Shown here: one piece after another, positions 44,037-54,255 of the stretch | How the letters are laid out: every line of letters starts with the position of its first letter | Numbering within the stretch: the stretch's first letter is position 1 | Source of the DNA: Xanthomonas sp. Leaf148 | GTDB taxonomy: Bacteria > Pseudomonadota > Gammaproteobacteria > Xanthomonadales > Xanthomonadaceae | NCBI RefSeq assembly: GCF_001423585.1 | Contig: NZ_LMOP01000010.1 | Location: forward strand, 196,893 to 260,892 | DNA: 64,000 bases | Direction: 5' to 3' | The notes under the pieces: generated by a model | Seen by the model: only the letters and a program-made list of their open reading frames with translations | Databases searched by the model: none | Told to the model about the DNA's origin: nothing | Program-made: the position numbers and the translations under genes

Positions 44037-45908
44037 GTGGTGGGTAAGTGCGGTAACCGGATGGCAGCGTGGGCACTGGTCGCGCTCAGCATGTGCGCCT
44101 GTTCGCGTGCCCCCGCGCCGACACCGGCGCCCGCGGCTGCGCGACAGCCGGCAGCGTCTGCGCAGCCGAACAAACCGAATGTGTCCATCGGTGGCGAAGA
44201 ATCCGCCGAGACGGTCGCGCAGTGGCAGCCACCGGCGGTGGAGCTGGGCGACGAGCCCTTGGCGCAGGCACGCAAGCGCGCCGACCAAGCCCTGCAGGAC
44301 GACCGCCTGTATCGCGATGCGGACGATGCGATCCCGCTGTATCTGGCGATCGAACAACGTGCCGGTGGCAAGGATGCGGCCAGCCGGCGTGGCCTGGAAC
44401 AGGCACGCGCACGCTTGATCGAACGCGGGCAGGCGCTGGTTGCACAGACCGATCGGCAGGACGATGCGCTAGACCAGGCGCGCGAGCTCGCCATCGTTGC
44501 CTTGGCGCTTGCACCCAAGGACCCGAAGGTACGCGCCTTGCAAAGCGATGTTGAAACCGCGCAACGCGTGCTCGGTTTCAACCGCGCCGGCGAAGAAGAT
44601 CTGCGCGGTGGCCGCCTGGGCGAAGATGGCAATGGCGCGCTGGCGAATTTTCGCGATGCCGCGCAGCTGGACCCCGACAACCCACGCACGCGCCAGGGCC
44701 TGGCGGCAGTGGAAAGCGGCTTGCTGGAACGCGCCGAACAGGCCGCCGACGCTGCCGATTTCATCGGCGCGCGTTACTGGTTGCAGATGGCGGGGCAGGT
44801 GCGCGACCGCGCGCCGACCATTGCCGATGCGCGCGCGCGCATCGAGCGCACCCGGCGTGCGCAGATTGCCGCCTTGCACGACGCCGGTCTGCACGATCTG
44901 ACCTCGCCGCGCGGGCTCAAGGCGGCCGGCGAGAAACTGGCGGAAGTGCTGCGTATCGCCGATCCGGGCGACCCGATGGCCGGCGACCTGCGGCGTCGCC
45001 TGGAATTGGCCACCCACTACGGCAGCTTCCGTCCCGGGCAGGTGTTCACCGATGGGCTCAAGGTCGGTGGCCGTGGGCCGCAGATGATCGTGGTGCCGCA
45101 TGGCGCCTTTCAGATGGGCGCAGGCGACGCCGAACCGGGGGCATCCGACAACGAGCGCCCGGCGCATTACGTGCGCTTCGCGCGCGGCTTCGCACTGTCG
45201 ATCACCGAAGTGACGGTCGCCGAATTCCGCCAGTTCGTCGAAGCCACCGGCGCGCGTCCACGTGCCACCCGGCGCGGACACTCGGTGGTGTACGACGAGC
45301 GCAGCGGCAACTTCATCCGCCGCAGCGGGGTGGACTGGCAGTCCGACTACAACGGCGCGCAGGCCGCGCCCAACAGTCCGGTGATGCACGTCAGCGTCCG
45401 TGATGCCGAAGCCTATGCGTCATGGCTGTCGGAACAGACTGGCCGGCATTACCACGTGCCCAGCGAGGCCGAGTTCGAGTACGCGGTGCGCGCCGGCACC
45501 ACCGGACGCTATCCGTGGGGCAAGGCCGGCTCGCCACCGCGCGATGCAGGCAATTTCACCGGCGGCAACGACGTCTCGCGCAGCGGCCGGCACTGGAATA
45601 ACGGCTTCGTCGGTTACGGCGATGGGTTCTGGGGGCCGGCACCGGCGGGCAGCTTCCGCGCCAATGCGTGGGGCCTGCACGACATGGGCGGCAACCTGAG
45701 CGAATGGGTGGCCGATTGCTGGCACGCCAGTTATCGGCGAGCACCGGCCGACGGCGCGGCGTGGTTCAACCCGGGCTGCCGGCAGCGCATGATCCGCGGT
45801 GGCAGCTGGGCCAATTCGCCGCAGCAGACGCGTGCGGCCTGGCGGCAGTCGCAGGACTCCGATAGCACCAGTGCGCGCATCGGTTTCCGGCTGGCACGCG
45901 GGATCTAG
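44037..45908 (+). CDS. Lipoprotein with TPR-like region and FGE-sulfatase (SUMF1) domain
   Basis: A 623-residue protein. The N-terminus has a lipobox (ALSMCAC). A ~300-residue Ala/Arg/Asp-rich helical region follows, with repeat-like AQLDPDNPRTRQGLAAVE suggesting TPRs. The C-terminal formylglycine-generating-enzyme domain shows VPHGAFQMGAGDAEPGASDNERP, ITEVTVAEFRQFVEA, HVPSEAEFEYAVRAG and GLHDMGGNLSEWVAD. GGSWANSPQQTRAAWR and IGFRLAR end it. The Cys pair of true FGE near GGSW is absent, so a binding or structural role is more likely. GTG at 44037 follows a good AAGGAG. Confidence 0.85.
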   Translation: MVGKCGNRMAAWALVALSMCACSRAPAPTPAPAAARQPAASAQPNKPNVSIGGEESAETVAQWQPPAVELGDEPLAQARKRADQALQDDRLYRDADDAIPLYLAIEQRAGGKDAASRRGLEQARARLIERGQALVAQTDRQDDALDQARELAIVALALAPKDPKVRALQSDVETAQRVLGFNRAGEEDLRGGRLGEDGNGALANFRDAAQLDPDNPRTRQGLAAVESGLLERAEQAADAADFIGARYWLQMAGQVRDRAPTIADARARIERTRRAQIAALHDAGLHDLTSPRGLKAAGEKLAEVLRIADPGDPMAGDLRRRLELATHYGSFRPGQVFTDGLKVGGRGPQMIVVPHGAFQMGAGDAEPGASDNERPAHYVRFARGFALSITEVTVAEFRQFVEATGARPRATRRGHSVVYDERSGNFIRRSGVDWQSDYNGAQAAPNSPVMHVSVRDAEAYASWLSEQTGRHYHVPSEAEFEYAVRAGTTGRYPWGKAGSPPRDAGNFTGGNDVSRSGRHWNNGFVGYGDGFWGPAPAGSFRANAWGLHDMGGNLSEWVADCWHASYRRAPADGAAWFNPGCRQRMIRGGSWANSPQQTRAAWRQSQDSDSTSARIGFRLARGI

Positions 45909-46345
45909 TTGCGCGGTTGCGGCGAAGTAGGCGCCGAGCGTGCGGTCGGGTTGCCCGCGTTTGGCGCGGCAGAGTCGCTTCTCGCCCAGTGGAGCTGCCT
46001 TGGCTGCTAGCCAGCGGTGACGCGGTGGCACTTTGCCGCGTGGACGACACGCTTCGCCGGCCGAGCAACACCGTCCAGAGCAGACACAGCGGCAACCGCA
46101 CACGCACGCTGGCACGGATGACGTAGGGATCAAGGTAGGTCGATCCGACAATGCTGCCGCTGCAAGGGAACATGGCCGGTAATGACTGCGTCCTTTGCCG
46201 CCTTCAGGACCAGGAGCTAACCGGCCGCCATCTGCAGCGTTCCCGAGTCCCATGGCTTAACCGCAGCGAACACCCGCCCGCACCAGGCCGGAACCGTTGG
46301 CGCAGACCGAGGTCGAAGCGCCAGCGCTTCTGAAGGACTGCTGCG
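45909..46345. other. Gap upstream of the AcvB/VirJ gene
   Basis: 437 bp without a supported gene or clear hairpin. The stretch just upstream of 46346 (GAAGGACTGC) provides the ribosome-binding site. Confidence 0.4.
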
Positions 46346-47593
46346 ATGGGCATGGGGATCAAACTGTTTCGTTGGGTCGTGGCAATCCTGCTGATCGGCG
46401 GTAGTGGCTATGCCGTTGCGCGGCATATGCAGGACGGCAACACCGCCGGGCATTACCGCTCGGTGGAAGTGGTCCGCCCGGAAGGCGCGCCCAAGGCGAT
46501 GGTGGTGCTATTGCCCGATAGCGGCCATCCGCAGCAGGCGCAACAACTGGCCGACATGCTGAGCAACGACGGTGCGTTGGTTGCGGTGATCGATACCGCC
46601 AGCTACCGTGAACGTGTGCGCTCGCACCACGCCGCTTGCAGCTCGCTGGCCGACGACGCCGAGCGGCTCGGCAAGAAATTGCTGCGTGCCGAACACGTGG
46701 ACGCGTTCCTGCCGCCGGTGCTGGTGGGGCAGGGCGATGGCGCGGTGCTGGCGCGTCAGGCCTTGGCGTCTGCCGCGCCCGACGTGCTCGGCGGCGCGGT
46801 GGTCGCCGATGCCGGCACCAAGGAGGCGGGCCTGGCCTGTTCGCGCGATGTGCCCGATGCCAATCAGGGCTTCCTCGATGATTTGGTCGACGATGCCAGC
46901 CCCATGCAGATTGCCGCAGCCACGCGCGGCCACTTCCAGGCAGCGCAGGCGCAGGGTCTGGGCGATCTGCCGTTGGTCGAACTGCACGCCCCCGGCAGCG
47001 ACAAGCTGGTGGTGATGCTGTCCGGCGATGGCGGCTGGCGCGAGCTGGACAAGGGCATTGCCGCGCAGTTGCAGCAGCAGGGCGTGTCGGTGGTGGGCTG
47101 GAACAGCCTGCGCTACTTCTGGGCCAGCCGCACGCCGCAGCAGGTGGGCGCAGATCTTGACCGGGTGATCGCCGCCTATCGGCAACGGTGGCATATCCAT
47201 CACGTGGCGCTGGTCGGTTACTCGTTCGGCGCCGACGTGCTGCCGTTCGCCTACCCGGACCTGTCGCCGCAGCAGCGCGCCTCGGTGCAGTTCGTCAGCC
47301 TGCTCGGGCTTGGTCATCAGGCCGACTTCAAAGTGCGCGTCGGCGGCTGGCTGGGCTGGCATAACGACGCCGAGCGCGATGTCGAACCTGCGATCCAGTC
47401 GCTGGATGCGCATCGTCTGCAATGTATTTACGGCAGCGAAGAAAAAGACACGCTATGCCCGGAGCTGCGCACGCGCGGCGTGGAGGTTGTGATGCGGCCT
47501 GGCGGGCATCACTTCGATCACGACCCGGTGGTGCTGGCCGGCGTGTTGATGCAGGGCTGGCAGCATGCGGCGCAGATACCTGCCCACGGCTAG
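46346..47593 (+). CDS. acvB: AcvB/VirJ-family periplasmic protein
   Basis: A 415-residue exported protein with an N-terminal anchor (LFRWVVAILLIGGSGYAVA) and two alpha/beta-hydrolase-like halves. The C-terminal VirJ domain has KLVVMLSGDGGWRELDKGIA, GVSVVGWNSLRYFW and the nucleophile elbow GYSFGADVLPFAYPDL. GGHHFDHD supplies a likely catalytic His. Agrobacterium AcvB is a lysyl-phosphatidylglycerol hydrolase needed for virulence; the same chemistry is inferred here. No lysyl-PG synthase gene is adjacent. Confidence 0.88.
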   Translation: MGMGIKLFRWVVAILLIGGSGYAVARHMQDGNTAGHYRSVEVVRPEGAPKAMVVLLPDSGHPQQAQQLADMLSNDGALVAVIDTASYRERVRSHHAACSSLADDAERLGKKLLRAEHVDAFLPPVLVGQGDGAVLARQALASAAPDVLGGAVVADAGTKEAGLACSRDVPDANQGFLDDLVDDASPMQIAAATRGHFQAAQAQGLGDLPLVELHAPGSDKLVVMLSGDGGWRELDKGIAAQLQQQGVSVVGWNSLRYFWASRTPQQVGADLDRVIAAYRQRWHIHHVALVGYSFGADVLPFAYPDLSPQQRASVQFVSLLGLGHQADFKVRVGGWLGWHNDAERDVEPAIQSLDAHRLQCIYGSEEKDTLCPELRTRGVEVVMRPGGHHFDHDPVVLAGVLMQGWQHAAQIPAHG

Positions 47594-47910
47594 CGCGTGT
47601 TCATGCCCTTGCCATGCGTGCAAAGCCTCATGGCGGTTTGAGATATCGGCAGGCGGTTGCGGCTGCGCGGGCAAAGTACGCAACGCAGCGGCGGCGCACA
47701 CGAGGGCATTGCTGCAAGCCTCCGCTGCTCATCGTTGTCGCGACCACGCAGGATGCGGTCGCCAACGCGCTGTCGGTCATGCGGCACAAGTACCTGCATC
47801 CGCGCTACTAAGAGCAGTCACTGCACACCATCGCCGCGACGATACCGCCTGCGGTCTGACAGTGCGCCGTGAGTTATCCGGCACAAGCACCCGCACGCGC
47901 GTTGTCGCCG
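47594..47910. other. Gap between convergent acvB and xseA
   Basis: 317 bp with Cys/Arg-rich spurious frames. No gene or clear terminator was seen. Confidence 0.4.
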
Positions 47911-49248
47911 TCAGTCGTCGCTCGGCTCGACCCGCACCGCGATGCTGCCATCGGCCAGTTGCGCACGCAGGCGCTCGCCCGGCGTCACGTCGGCGGCGCT
48001 GCGCACCACGCTGCCATCGGCAGGACGGGTGACGATGGCATAACCGCGTGCCACGGTGGCGAGCGGGCTGACCGCTTCCAGCGAGCGCACTAGGCCGCGC
48101 AAACGTAATTGATCGTGCTGCAGCCGCCGTTGCATCGCCGCCTGCGGGTGTAATGCGCGCAACCGTTGCTGCAAGGTGGCCAGATTGCGTTGCGGGTTCT
48201 GTGCCTGCAGGCGCGTCTGCCCGCGTTGCACGCGTGCCTGCAGACGTTCCAGCAGTTGGGTCATGCGCGCGCGCAACTGCCGGCCGGCTTCTTCCTGGCG
48301 GCGCTGCAACAGCTGCAATCGCGCTTGCGGGCTGTGCGCCCGCAAGCGCAATGCAAGCCGGTCGGCGCGTTGCATCGCATTGCCCAATGCGTGCTGTTGC
48401 AGCTGGGCGATGCGCGCGCGTGCGCGCCGCACCCGTGCCACCAGTTCGCGCTGATCGGGCACCAGCAATTCGGCCGCCACCGACGGTGTGGGGGCACGCA
48501 CGTCGGCCACAAAATCGCTGAGGCTGAAGTCGGTCTCGTGGCCCACCGCCGACACCACCGGCGTCTGCGCAGCGGCAATCGCACGCGCCAGGCGCTCGTC
48601 GTTGAACGCCCACAGATCTTCCAGCGAACCGCCGCCACGGGTGATCAGGATGACGTCGTAGCGCCCGGACGCATCGGCGCGCTGCAGCAGCGAGGTGACT
48701 TGCGCCGCAGCGCTGTCGCCTTGCACCAGCGACGGCAACAGGTCCACTTCCAGCAGCGGGAAGCGTCGTGCCAGCACGCTGAGCACGTCGCGCACCGCCG
48801 CACCGCTGGGCGAGGTGATTACCGCCAGTCGCCGCACGTGCGCAGGCAACGGCTGCTTGCGCTCGGCATCGAACAGGCCTTCTGCCGCAAGTCGCGCACG
48901 CAGTTCGTCGAAAGCCCGCCGCAGCGCGCCTTCGCCGGCTTCTTCCATGTGGTCGAGCACCAGCTGGTAGTCGCCGCGCGCTTCGTACAGGGTCAAGCGG
49001 CCGCGTGCGAGCACGCGCAGGCCTTCGCGTGGCTGAAACTTCAGCCAGGTGCTCTTGGGCTTGAACATCGCGCAGCGGATCTGCGCGCGCGCATCCTTGA
49101 GCGTGAAATACAGATGGCCGGAAGACGGGCGGGTGACGCTGCTTAGTTCGGCTTCCACCCAGACCAACGGGAAGCTGCCTTCCAGCAGGTCGCGCGCCAA
49201 TGTGTTGAGCTGGCTGGGAGTGAGGATCTGTTGGTTGCGTTCTGCCAT
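47911..49248 (-). CDS. xseA: Exodeoxyribonuclease VII large subunit
   Basis: A 445-residue nuclease subunit that degrades single-stranded DNA together with XseB. The N-terminal OB-fold ([27 protein letters not shown]) is followed by the catalytic domain with [42 protein letters not shown] and [26 protein letters not shown] long Arg/Gln-rich coiled coil and the closing [15 protein letters not shown] complete it. All regions are intact and full length. xseB is not in the window. Confidence 0.96.
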   Translation of the reverse strand: MAERNQQILTPSQLNTLARDLLEGSFPLVWVEAELSSVTRPSSGHLYFTLKDARAQIRCAMFKPKSTWLKFQPREGLRVLARGRLTLYEARGDYQLVLDHMEEAGEGALRRAFDELRARLAAEGLFDAERKQPLPAHVRRLAVITSPSGAAVRDVLSVLARRFPLLEVDLLPSLVQGDSAAAQVTSLLQRADASGRYDVILITRGGGSLEDLWAFNDERLARAIAAAQTPVVSAVGHETDFSLSDFVADVRAPTPSVAAELLVPDQRELVARVRRARARIAQLQQHALGNAMQRADRLALRLRAHSPQARLQLLQRRQEEAGRQLRARMTQLLERLQARVQRGQTRLQAQNPQRNLATLQQRLRALHPQAAMQRRLQHDQLRLRGLVRSLEAVSPLATVARGYAIVTRPADGSVVRSAADVTPGERLRAQLADGSIAVRVEPSDD

Positions 49249-49302
49249 CGCCGCATTATCCCGCAGTGGCGATGCGCATGCGTGAGCGCAGCGGCTGGAA
49301 AC

Positions 49303-50370
49303 TCAGATGCCGTGTTGCGCCAGTGCCCAGCCCACGTGTTCGCGGACCAGCTCCGACGCGTCGTGGCGACGGGCTTCCAACGCCGCCAACACCTCCGGCG
49401 TGCCGGGCGCATTGCCCAGGCCGACGGCGATATTGCGCAACCAACGCTGATGGCCGCTGCGGCGGATCGGGCTGCCTTCGGTACGTTGCAGGAACTCGGC
49501 TTCGTCCCAGGCGAACAGCTGCGGCAGCGTCGCCACATCCAATGCGTTGCGGGCGCGGAAGTCGGCCTCATCGGTGCGTTGGGCGAACTTGTTCCAGGGG
49601 CAGACCAGCTGGCAGTCGTCGCAGCCGAAGATGCGGTTGCCGATCGGCTTGCGCATTTCTTCGGGAATCGCACCATCGTGCTCGATGGTGAGATAGGCGA
49701 TGCAGCGGCGTGCATCCAGCCGATACGGCGCAATGATGGCCTGGGTCGGGCAGATATCGATGCAACGCGTGCAGGTGCCGCAATGCGCTGTGGCGGGCGT
49801 GTCGACCGGCAGCGGCAGATCCAGGTAGATCTCGCCCAGAAAGAACCACGAGCCGCCGTTGCGATCGATCAGGCAGGTGTGTTTGCCGATCCAGCCCAGC
49901 CCGGCGTTGCGGGCCAGCGCGCGCTCCAGTACCGGTGCGGAATCGACGAATACGCGGTAGCCGAAAGCGCCGATCTCGCCCTGGATGCGCTCGGCCAGCT
50001 TCTGCAGCCGGTTGCGCATCAGCTTGTGGTAATCGCGGCCCAATGCATAACGCGCCACGTATGCGCGGGTGCCATCGTGCAAGGTCGTCCAGGCCTCGGT
50101 GTCGTCCTTGCGGCCGTAATCCATGCCCACCGACAACACCCGCAAGGTGCCCGGCACCAGCTCCTGCGGACGCGAGCGCTTGTCGCCGTGCTGGGCCATC
50201 CAGTGCATCGTTCCGTACAGGCCTTCTTCCAGCCAGCTGCGCAGATGCGCCTCGTCTTCGCCCAGCTCGATACCGGTGATGCCGCAGCGTTGAAAGCCCG
50301 CTTCGCGCGCAAGCGCACGGATGCGCGCTGCAGCATGGGTGGGGTCGGGGTGGGCGAGGGCGGCAGACAT
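49303..50370 (-). CDS. queG: Epoxyqueuosine reductase QueG
   Basis: A 355-residue cobalamin- and Fe-S-dependent enzyme that makes queuosine in tRNA. Features are YALGRDYHKLMRNRLQKLAE, DSAPVLERALARNAGLGWIGKHT and two ferredoxin-type clusters, CGTCTRCIDICPT and CDDCQLVCPWN. A HEAT-like C-terminal tail (HDASELVREHVGWALAQH) ends it. The ATG at 50370 is used. It is divergent from nnr with 24 bp between the start codons, so the two share a compact promoter region. Confidence 0.95.
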   Translation of the reverse strand: MSAALAHPDPTHAAARIRALAREAGFQRCGITGIELGEDEAHLRSWLEEGLYGTMHWMAQHGDKRSRPQELVPGTLRVLSVGMDYGRKDDTEAWTTLHDGTRAYVARYALGRDYHKLMRNRLQKLAERIQGEIGAFGYRVFVDSAPVLERALARNAGLGWIGKHTCLIDRNGGSWFFLGEIYLDLPLPVDTPATAHCGTCTRCIDICPTQAIIAPYRLDARRCIAYLTIEHDGAIPEEMRKPIGNRIFGCDDCQLVCPWNKFAQRTDEADFRARNALDVATLPQLFAWDEAEFLQRTEGSPIRRSGHQRWLRNIAVGLGNAPGTPEVLAALEARRHDASELVREHVGWALAQHGI

Positions 50371-50394
50371 GGCGACAAGTATAGAATTCCCGGC

Positions 50395-51882
50395 ATGTAC
50401 GCACCGCTCGCTCTTTACGACACTGCTGCCGCGCGCACGCTCGATGCGCAGGCCACCACGCTGCTGGGTGGCGATGGCTACACCTTGATGCAACGTGCCG
50501 GGCAGGCCGCCTGGCAATGGTTGCTGGAACGCTGGCCGCAGGCGCGACGCATCGTGGTGGTGTGCGGCACCGGCAACAACGGCGGCGATGGCTACGTGCT
50601 GGCGCGACTGGCGCAACGCGCCGGATGCCAGGTGTGCGTGGTGCATCTGCCCGAGCACGGCCCGGCCTCGGCGCTGGCCCAGCGCGCCTGCACCGATTAT
50701 CTGGCGGTTGGCGGTGCGATCGAGCTGTTTCCAACTCCGCTGGCGCAGGCCGATGTCATTGTCGATGCGCTGTTCGGTATCGGCCTGAACCGCGCGCCCG
50801 ATACGCAGACCGCCGCCTTGATCGAGGCCATCAACGCGGCCGGCACCCCGGTGCTGGCGCTGGATGTGCCCAGCGGGATCGATGCCGACCACGGTGTCGC
50901 TTTCGAGACCGCGGTGCGCGCGGAGATCACCTTGCAGTTCATCGTCCCGCATCTCGGCCTGTATACCGGCGACGCACTGGAATATACGGGCGAACGCGGC
51001 ATCGCCGCGCTGGACGTGCCGGTCTCCGCATTCGATGGGCTGCATCCGGCCGCACACAGCTGGGACATTGACGCCCTGTCCGCGCACTTGCGGCCGCGTC
51101 GGCGCAATACGCACAAGGGCGAATCGGGGCGTGTGCTGTGCGTCGGCGGCAATCTCGGCAGCGGCGGCGCAATCCTGCTGACCGCCGAAGCCGCATTGCG
51201 CAGCGGCGCAGGGTTGGTGCAGGTCGCCACCCGCGCCGAGCATGTCACCGCACTGCTGGCGCGCTGCCCCGAAGCGATGGTGCGCGCCGTGCAGGCGGGT
51301 GACGACATCGCCGCACTGGCCGATGCCGCCGATGTCGTTGCGCTTGGGCCGGGACTGGGCCAGGACGACTGGGCGCGCGCGTTGTGGCAAGGCGTGCTGG
51401 GGTCGGACAGTGCGGTCGTCATCGATGCCGATGGCCTGAATCTGCTGGCGGCCACCGCCGCGCCGCCGCGCGGCCCGCGCGTATTGACCCCGCATCCCGG
51501 CGAAGCAGGGCGGCTGCTGGGAATCCCCACTGCGCAGGTGCAGCGCGATCGCTTGGCCGCCGCTGCCGCGTTGGCCCAGCGGTTTGATGCAGTAGTGGTG
51601 CTCAAGGGGGCCGGTACGGTGGTGGCCGCGCCGCATGCGGTGCCGCGGATCGTCGACGCCGGTAATCCCGGCATGGCCGTCGGCGGCATGGGCGACCTGC
51701 TGACCGGAGTGATCGCCTCGTTGCTGGGGCAGGGCTGGTCGGCCTTCGATGCCGCCAGCCTTGGCGCCTTGCTGCACGGCTGCGCCGGCGATGCGGCCGC
51801 ACGCGATGGCGAGCGCGGCCTGTTGCCCACCGACCTGCTGCCGCAGCTGCGTCGTCTCGCCAATGCCGGAGCCAGCGCATGA
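50395..51882 (+). CDS. nnr: Bifunctional NAD(P)HX epimerase/dehydratase
   Basis: A 495-residue fusion that repairs hydrated NAD(P)H. The N-terminal YjeF_N epimerase domain has VVCGTGNNGGDGYVLARLA, DALFGIGLNR and LDVPSGIDADHG. The C-terminal ADP-dependent dehydratase domain has HKGESGRVLCVGGNLGSGGA, DADGLNLLA, LTPHPGEAGRLLG, VLKGAGTVV and GNPGMAVGGMGDLLTG. The start is ATG 50395. Its stop overlaps tsaE (ATGA), the usual nnr-tsaE-amiC-mutL order. Confidence 0.96.
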   Translation: MYAPLALYDTAAARTLDAQATTLLGGDGYTLMQRAGQAAWQWLLERWPQARRIVVVCGTGNNGGDGYVLARLAQRAGCQVCVVHLPEHGPASALAQRACTDYLAVGGAIELFPTPLAQADVIVDALFGIGLNRAPDTQTAALIEAINAAGTPVLALDVPSGIDADHGVAFETAVRAEITLQFIVPHLGLYTGDALEYTGERGIAALDVPVSAFDGLHPAAHSWDIDALSAHLRPRRRNTHKGESGRVLCVGGNLGSGGAILLTAEAALRSGAGLVQVATRAEHVTALLARCPEAMVRAVQAGDDIAALADAADVVALGPGLGQDDWARALWQGVLGSDSAVVIDADGLNLLAATAAPPRGPRVLTPHPGEAGRLLGIPTAQVQRDRLAAAAALAQRFDAVVVLKGAGTVVAAPHAVPRIVDAGNPGMAVGGMGDLLTGVIASLLGQGWSAFDAASLGALLHGCAGDAAARDGERGLLPTDLLPQLRRLANAGASA

Positions 51883-52379
51883 ATCAGCTCGACGCACATC
51901 TGATCGACGCCGAAGCCACAGAAGCACTCGGCCGCGCCCTGGCCGCGGTGCGGCCTGTCACGGCGATGGTGCAACTGCATGGCGACCTCGGCGCTGGCAA
52001 ATCCACGCTGGCGCGTGCGCTGCTGCGGGCGCTCGGCGTCACCGGCCCGATCCGCAGCCCCACCTACACCCTGGTCGAGCGTTATCCGCTGAACAGCGGC
52101 GACGAAGCCTGGCATCTGGACCTGTACCGCATCGGCAATGCCGGCGAGCTGGATTTCCTCGGCTTGGACGAAGGCAGCGCCAGTTTGTGGTTGGTCGAAT
52201 GGCCGGAGCGCGGTGCAGGCATCTTGCCGCCGGTGGATCTGGACGTGGAATTGGCCGTGGAGGGCGACGGGCGCAGCGTACGGTTGCTGGGCCGCAGCCC
52301 AGCCGGGCGCGACTGGCTGCATGCGGTGGCTCAACAGGCTGAGTTGCAGCCTCTTTTTGCCAGCGGACAAGAAGAATGA
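51879..52379 (+). CDS. tsaE: tRNA threonylcarbamoyladenosine biosynthesis ATPase TsaE
   Basis: A 166-residue P-loop protein needed with TsaB/TsaD for t6A37 on tRNAs. The P-loop is HGDLGAGKST and switch I is IRSPTYTLVERY. The HLDLYRIGNAGELDFLGLDE segment and WLVEWPERG are diagnostic. The length is slightly above average because of a short C-terminal tail. The 4-bp overlap with nnr shows coupling. Confidence 0.96.
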   Translation: MNQLDAHLIDAEATEALGRALAAVRPVTAMVQLHGDLGAGKSTLARALLRALGVTGPIRSPTYTLVERYPLNSGDEAWHLDLYRIGNAGELDFLGLDEGSASLWLVEWPERGAGILPPVDLDVELAVEGDGRSVRLLGRSPAGRDWLHAVAQQAELQPLFASGQEE

Positions 52380-52431
52380 ACGCCAGGTTACGGATTATTA
52401 AGGGAAATCACCTTGCAATTCGCCCGGTTGG

Positions 52432-54117
52432 ATGATTGAATCCAGCGCCATGACACCGGGGATCCGACAGTTCTGCGCTTCCGCCCTGACCGCCAGCCTC
52501 AGCCTGGCGGTTTTTGCTGCGTGGGCCGGCGAAATCAAGACCGTCGGTGTCAGCACCGGCGCCACTGGCACGCGTGCAGAGATTCAGCTGGCCGGTAGCG
52601 GCGGTTTCAAGACGCTGTCGTTGGCCAACCCCAACCGTTTGGTGGTGGATTTCCCGGATTCGGCAGCCGCACGTGGTTTGAAATTGCCGCCAGCGAGCGG
52701 CCTGGTCACCTCGGTGCGCACCGGGCAGCCGGTGCCCGGCACCTTCCGGGTGGTGTTCGAGCTGGCAAGCCCGGTCACCGCGCTCAAGCCGCAGATGCAG
52801 ACGCTGGGTAGTGCCTCCACCCTGGTGATCGAGTGGCCAGGCGATCCGGCGCCTGCGGTTGCGGTTGCGACATCTATTGCGGCCAGCACGCCTGCCGCAC
52901 TGCCGCCGCCGCGTCCCGTCAACGCACAAGCAGAAGCCGCGCGTGCAACCGCAGCCCTGGCTGCGTCCGCGCAGCGTGCGTCGTCGCTGCCGCCAGCACC
53001 GCCAGCGCCGGTCGTCGTGCCTGCCTCGGCGATGCCGACGGTCACCCCGGCAGCGGTGCCGACCACCGTCGCCACCGGCGTGCCGACGCCGCGTCCGGCA
53101 ACGGCTGCAGTGGCTGCACCGACGACTCCCGCTGGCAGCATCCCTAATCGCGGTGTCGCGGGCCCCACAACTGGTGCGGCTGCGACCGGCGGTGCGTCCG
53201 CTGCCGCAATCTTGAACGGCGGCAGCACACAGATGGCTGCTGCCGGCACCGGTGCGGTCGTGTCCGGCACTGCGTCCGGCGCCAGCGCCGACGACGATCT
53301 GCCACCGCGCCCGGTGCTGCCCAGCGAAGCCTCGCGGGTCAAGATGGCGCCGGGCATGCGGCCGCTGATCGTTGCCATCGATCCCGGTCACGGCGGCCAG
53401 GATCCGGGTGCGATGGGTCCGACCGGCAAGCGCGAAAAAGACGTGACCCTGGCGGTCGGCCGCGAACTGGCGCGCCAGATCAACGCCACGCCCGGCATGA
53501 AGGCGTACTTGACCCGCGATACCGACGTGTTCATTCCCTTGCCGATGCGTGCGCAAAAAGCACGTGCCGCCAAGGCCGACATTTTCATCTCCATCCATGC
53601 CGACGCTGCGGAGAATCGCAGTGCAACCGGCTCGTCGGTGTATGTGCTGTCGACCAAGGGCGCCTCCTCGCAACGCGCGCGTTGGCTGGCCGATAAGGAA
53701 AACGCCGCCGACCTGGTTGGTGGCGTGCGTCTGCAACAGACCGAAAGCACGCTGGCCAATGTGCTGCTCGACCTGGCACAAAGCGGCCATATGAAGGCCT
53801 CCGAAGATGCCGCCGGCCATGTGCTGGGTGGCCTCAAGCGCATCGGCAACAATCACAAGCCGCAGCTGGAGCGCGCCAACTTCGCGGTGCTGCGGACGTC
53901 CGACATGCCGGCGATGCTGGTGGAAACCGCCTTCATCTCCAATCCGGACGAAGAACGCCGCCTGATCGACCCGGCCTACCAGCGCAAGATCGCCTCCGCC
54001 GTGCTGGATGGCATCGATACCTTCTTCACCCGTCAGCCGCCTCCGGGCACCTTGTTTGCCGCGCGCGCGCAGGCCGAAGCCGATGCCGTCGGCACCGTGG
54101 CCGGCGGCAGTCGCTGA
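52432..54117 (+). CDS. amiC: N-acetylmuramoyl-L-alanine amidase (AmiC-like)
   Basis: A 561-residue periplasmic amidase that splits septal peptidoglycan. It comprises a signal peptide and an AMIN targeting domain (about 35-135: GTRAEIQLAGSGGFKTLSL, NRLVVDFPD). A very long Ala/Pro/Thr linker (~145-305) and Amidase_3 follow, with IDPGHGGQDPGAMG, HADAAENRSATGSSVYVLS and LVETAFISNPDEE. These contain the zinc His and catalytic Glu. The linker is longer than in E. coli AmiC. The start is ATG 52432, with ATG 52450 possible. It precedes mutL by 138 bp. Confidence 0.94.
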   Translation: MIESSAMTPGIRQFCASALTASLSLAVFAAWAGEIKTVGVSTGATGTRAEIQLAGSGGFKTLSLANPNRLVVDFPDSAAARGLKLPPASGLVTSVRTGQPVPGTFRVVFELASPVTALKPQMQTLGSASTLVIEWPGDPAPAVAVATSIAASTPAALPPPRPVNAQAEAARATAALAASAQRASSLPPAPPAPVVVPASAMPTVTPAAVPTTVATGVPTPRPATAAVAAPTTPAGSIPNRGVAGPTTGAAATGGASAAAILNGGSTQMAAAGTGAVVSGTASGASADDDLPPRPVLPSEASRVKMAPGMRPLIVAIDPGHGGQDPGAMGPTGKREKDVTLAVGRELARQINATPGMKAYLTRDTDVFIPLPMRAQKARAAKADIFISIHADAAENRSATGSSVYVLSTKGASSQRARWLADKENAADLVGGVRLQQTESTLANVLLDLAQSGHMKASEDAAGHVLGGLKRIGNNHKPQLERANFAVLRTSDMPAMLVETAFISNPDEERRLIDPAYQRKIASAVLDGIDTFFTRQPPPGTLFAARAQAEADAVGTVAGGSR

Positions 54118-54255
54118 CCCGCTCGGCTATCATTCCGCACTGATTCCTTGAGTGACGGCGCCTGCGCGCCGCCGGATTGCCGTGCCGACGTTCGTCTTGC
54201 CTGCTACACCCGCGATGCACCCTGTTTTGCGCTGCCAGCGCCGAAGCGCGCGCTG

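Noticed and set aside
49303-51927. Very long minus-strand frame covering nnr antisense and queG
   Set aside because: Only the queG part (49303-50370) has protein-family motifs. The rest is the mirror of nnr on the opposite strand.
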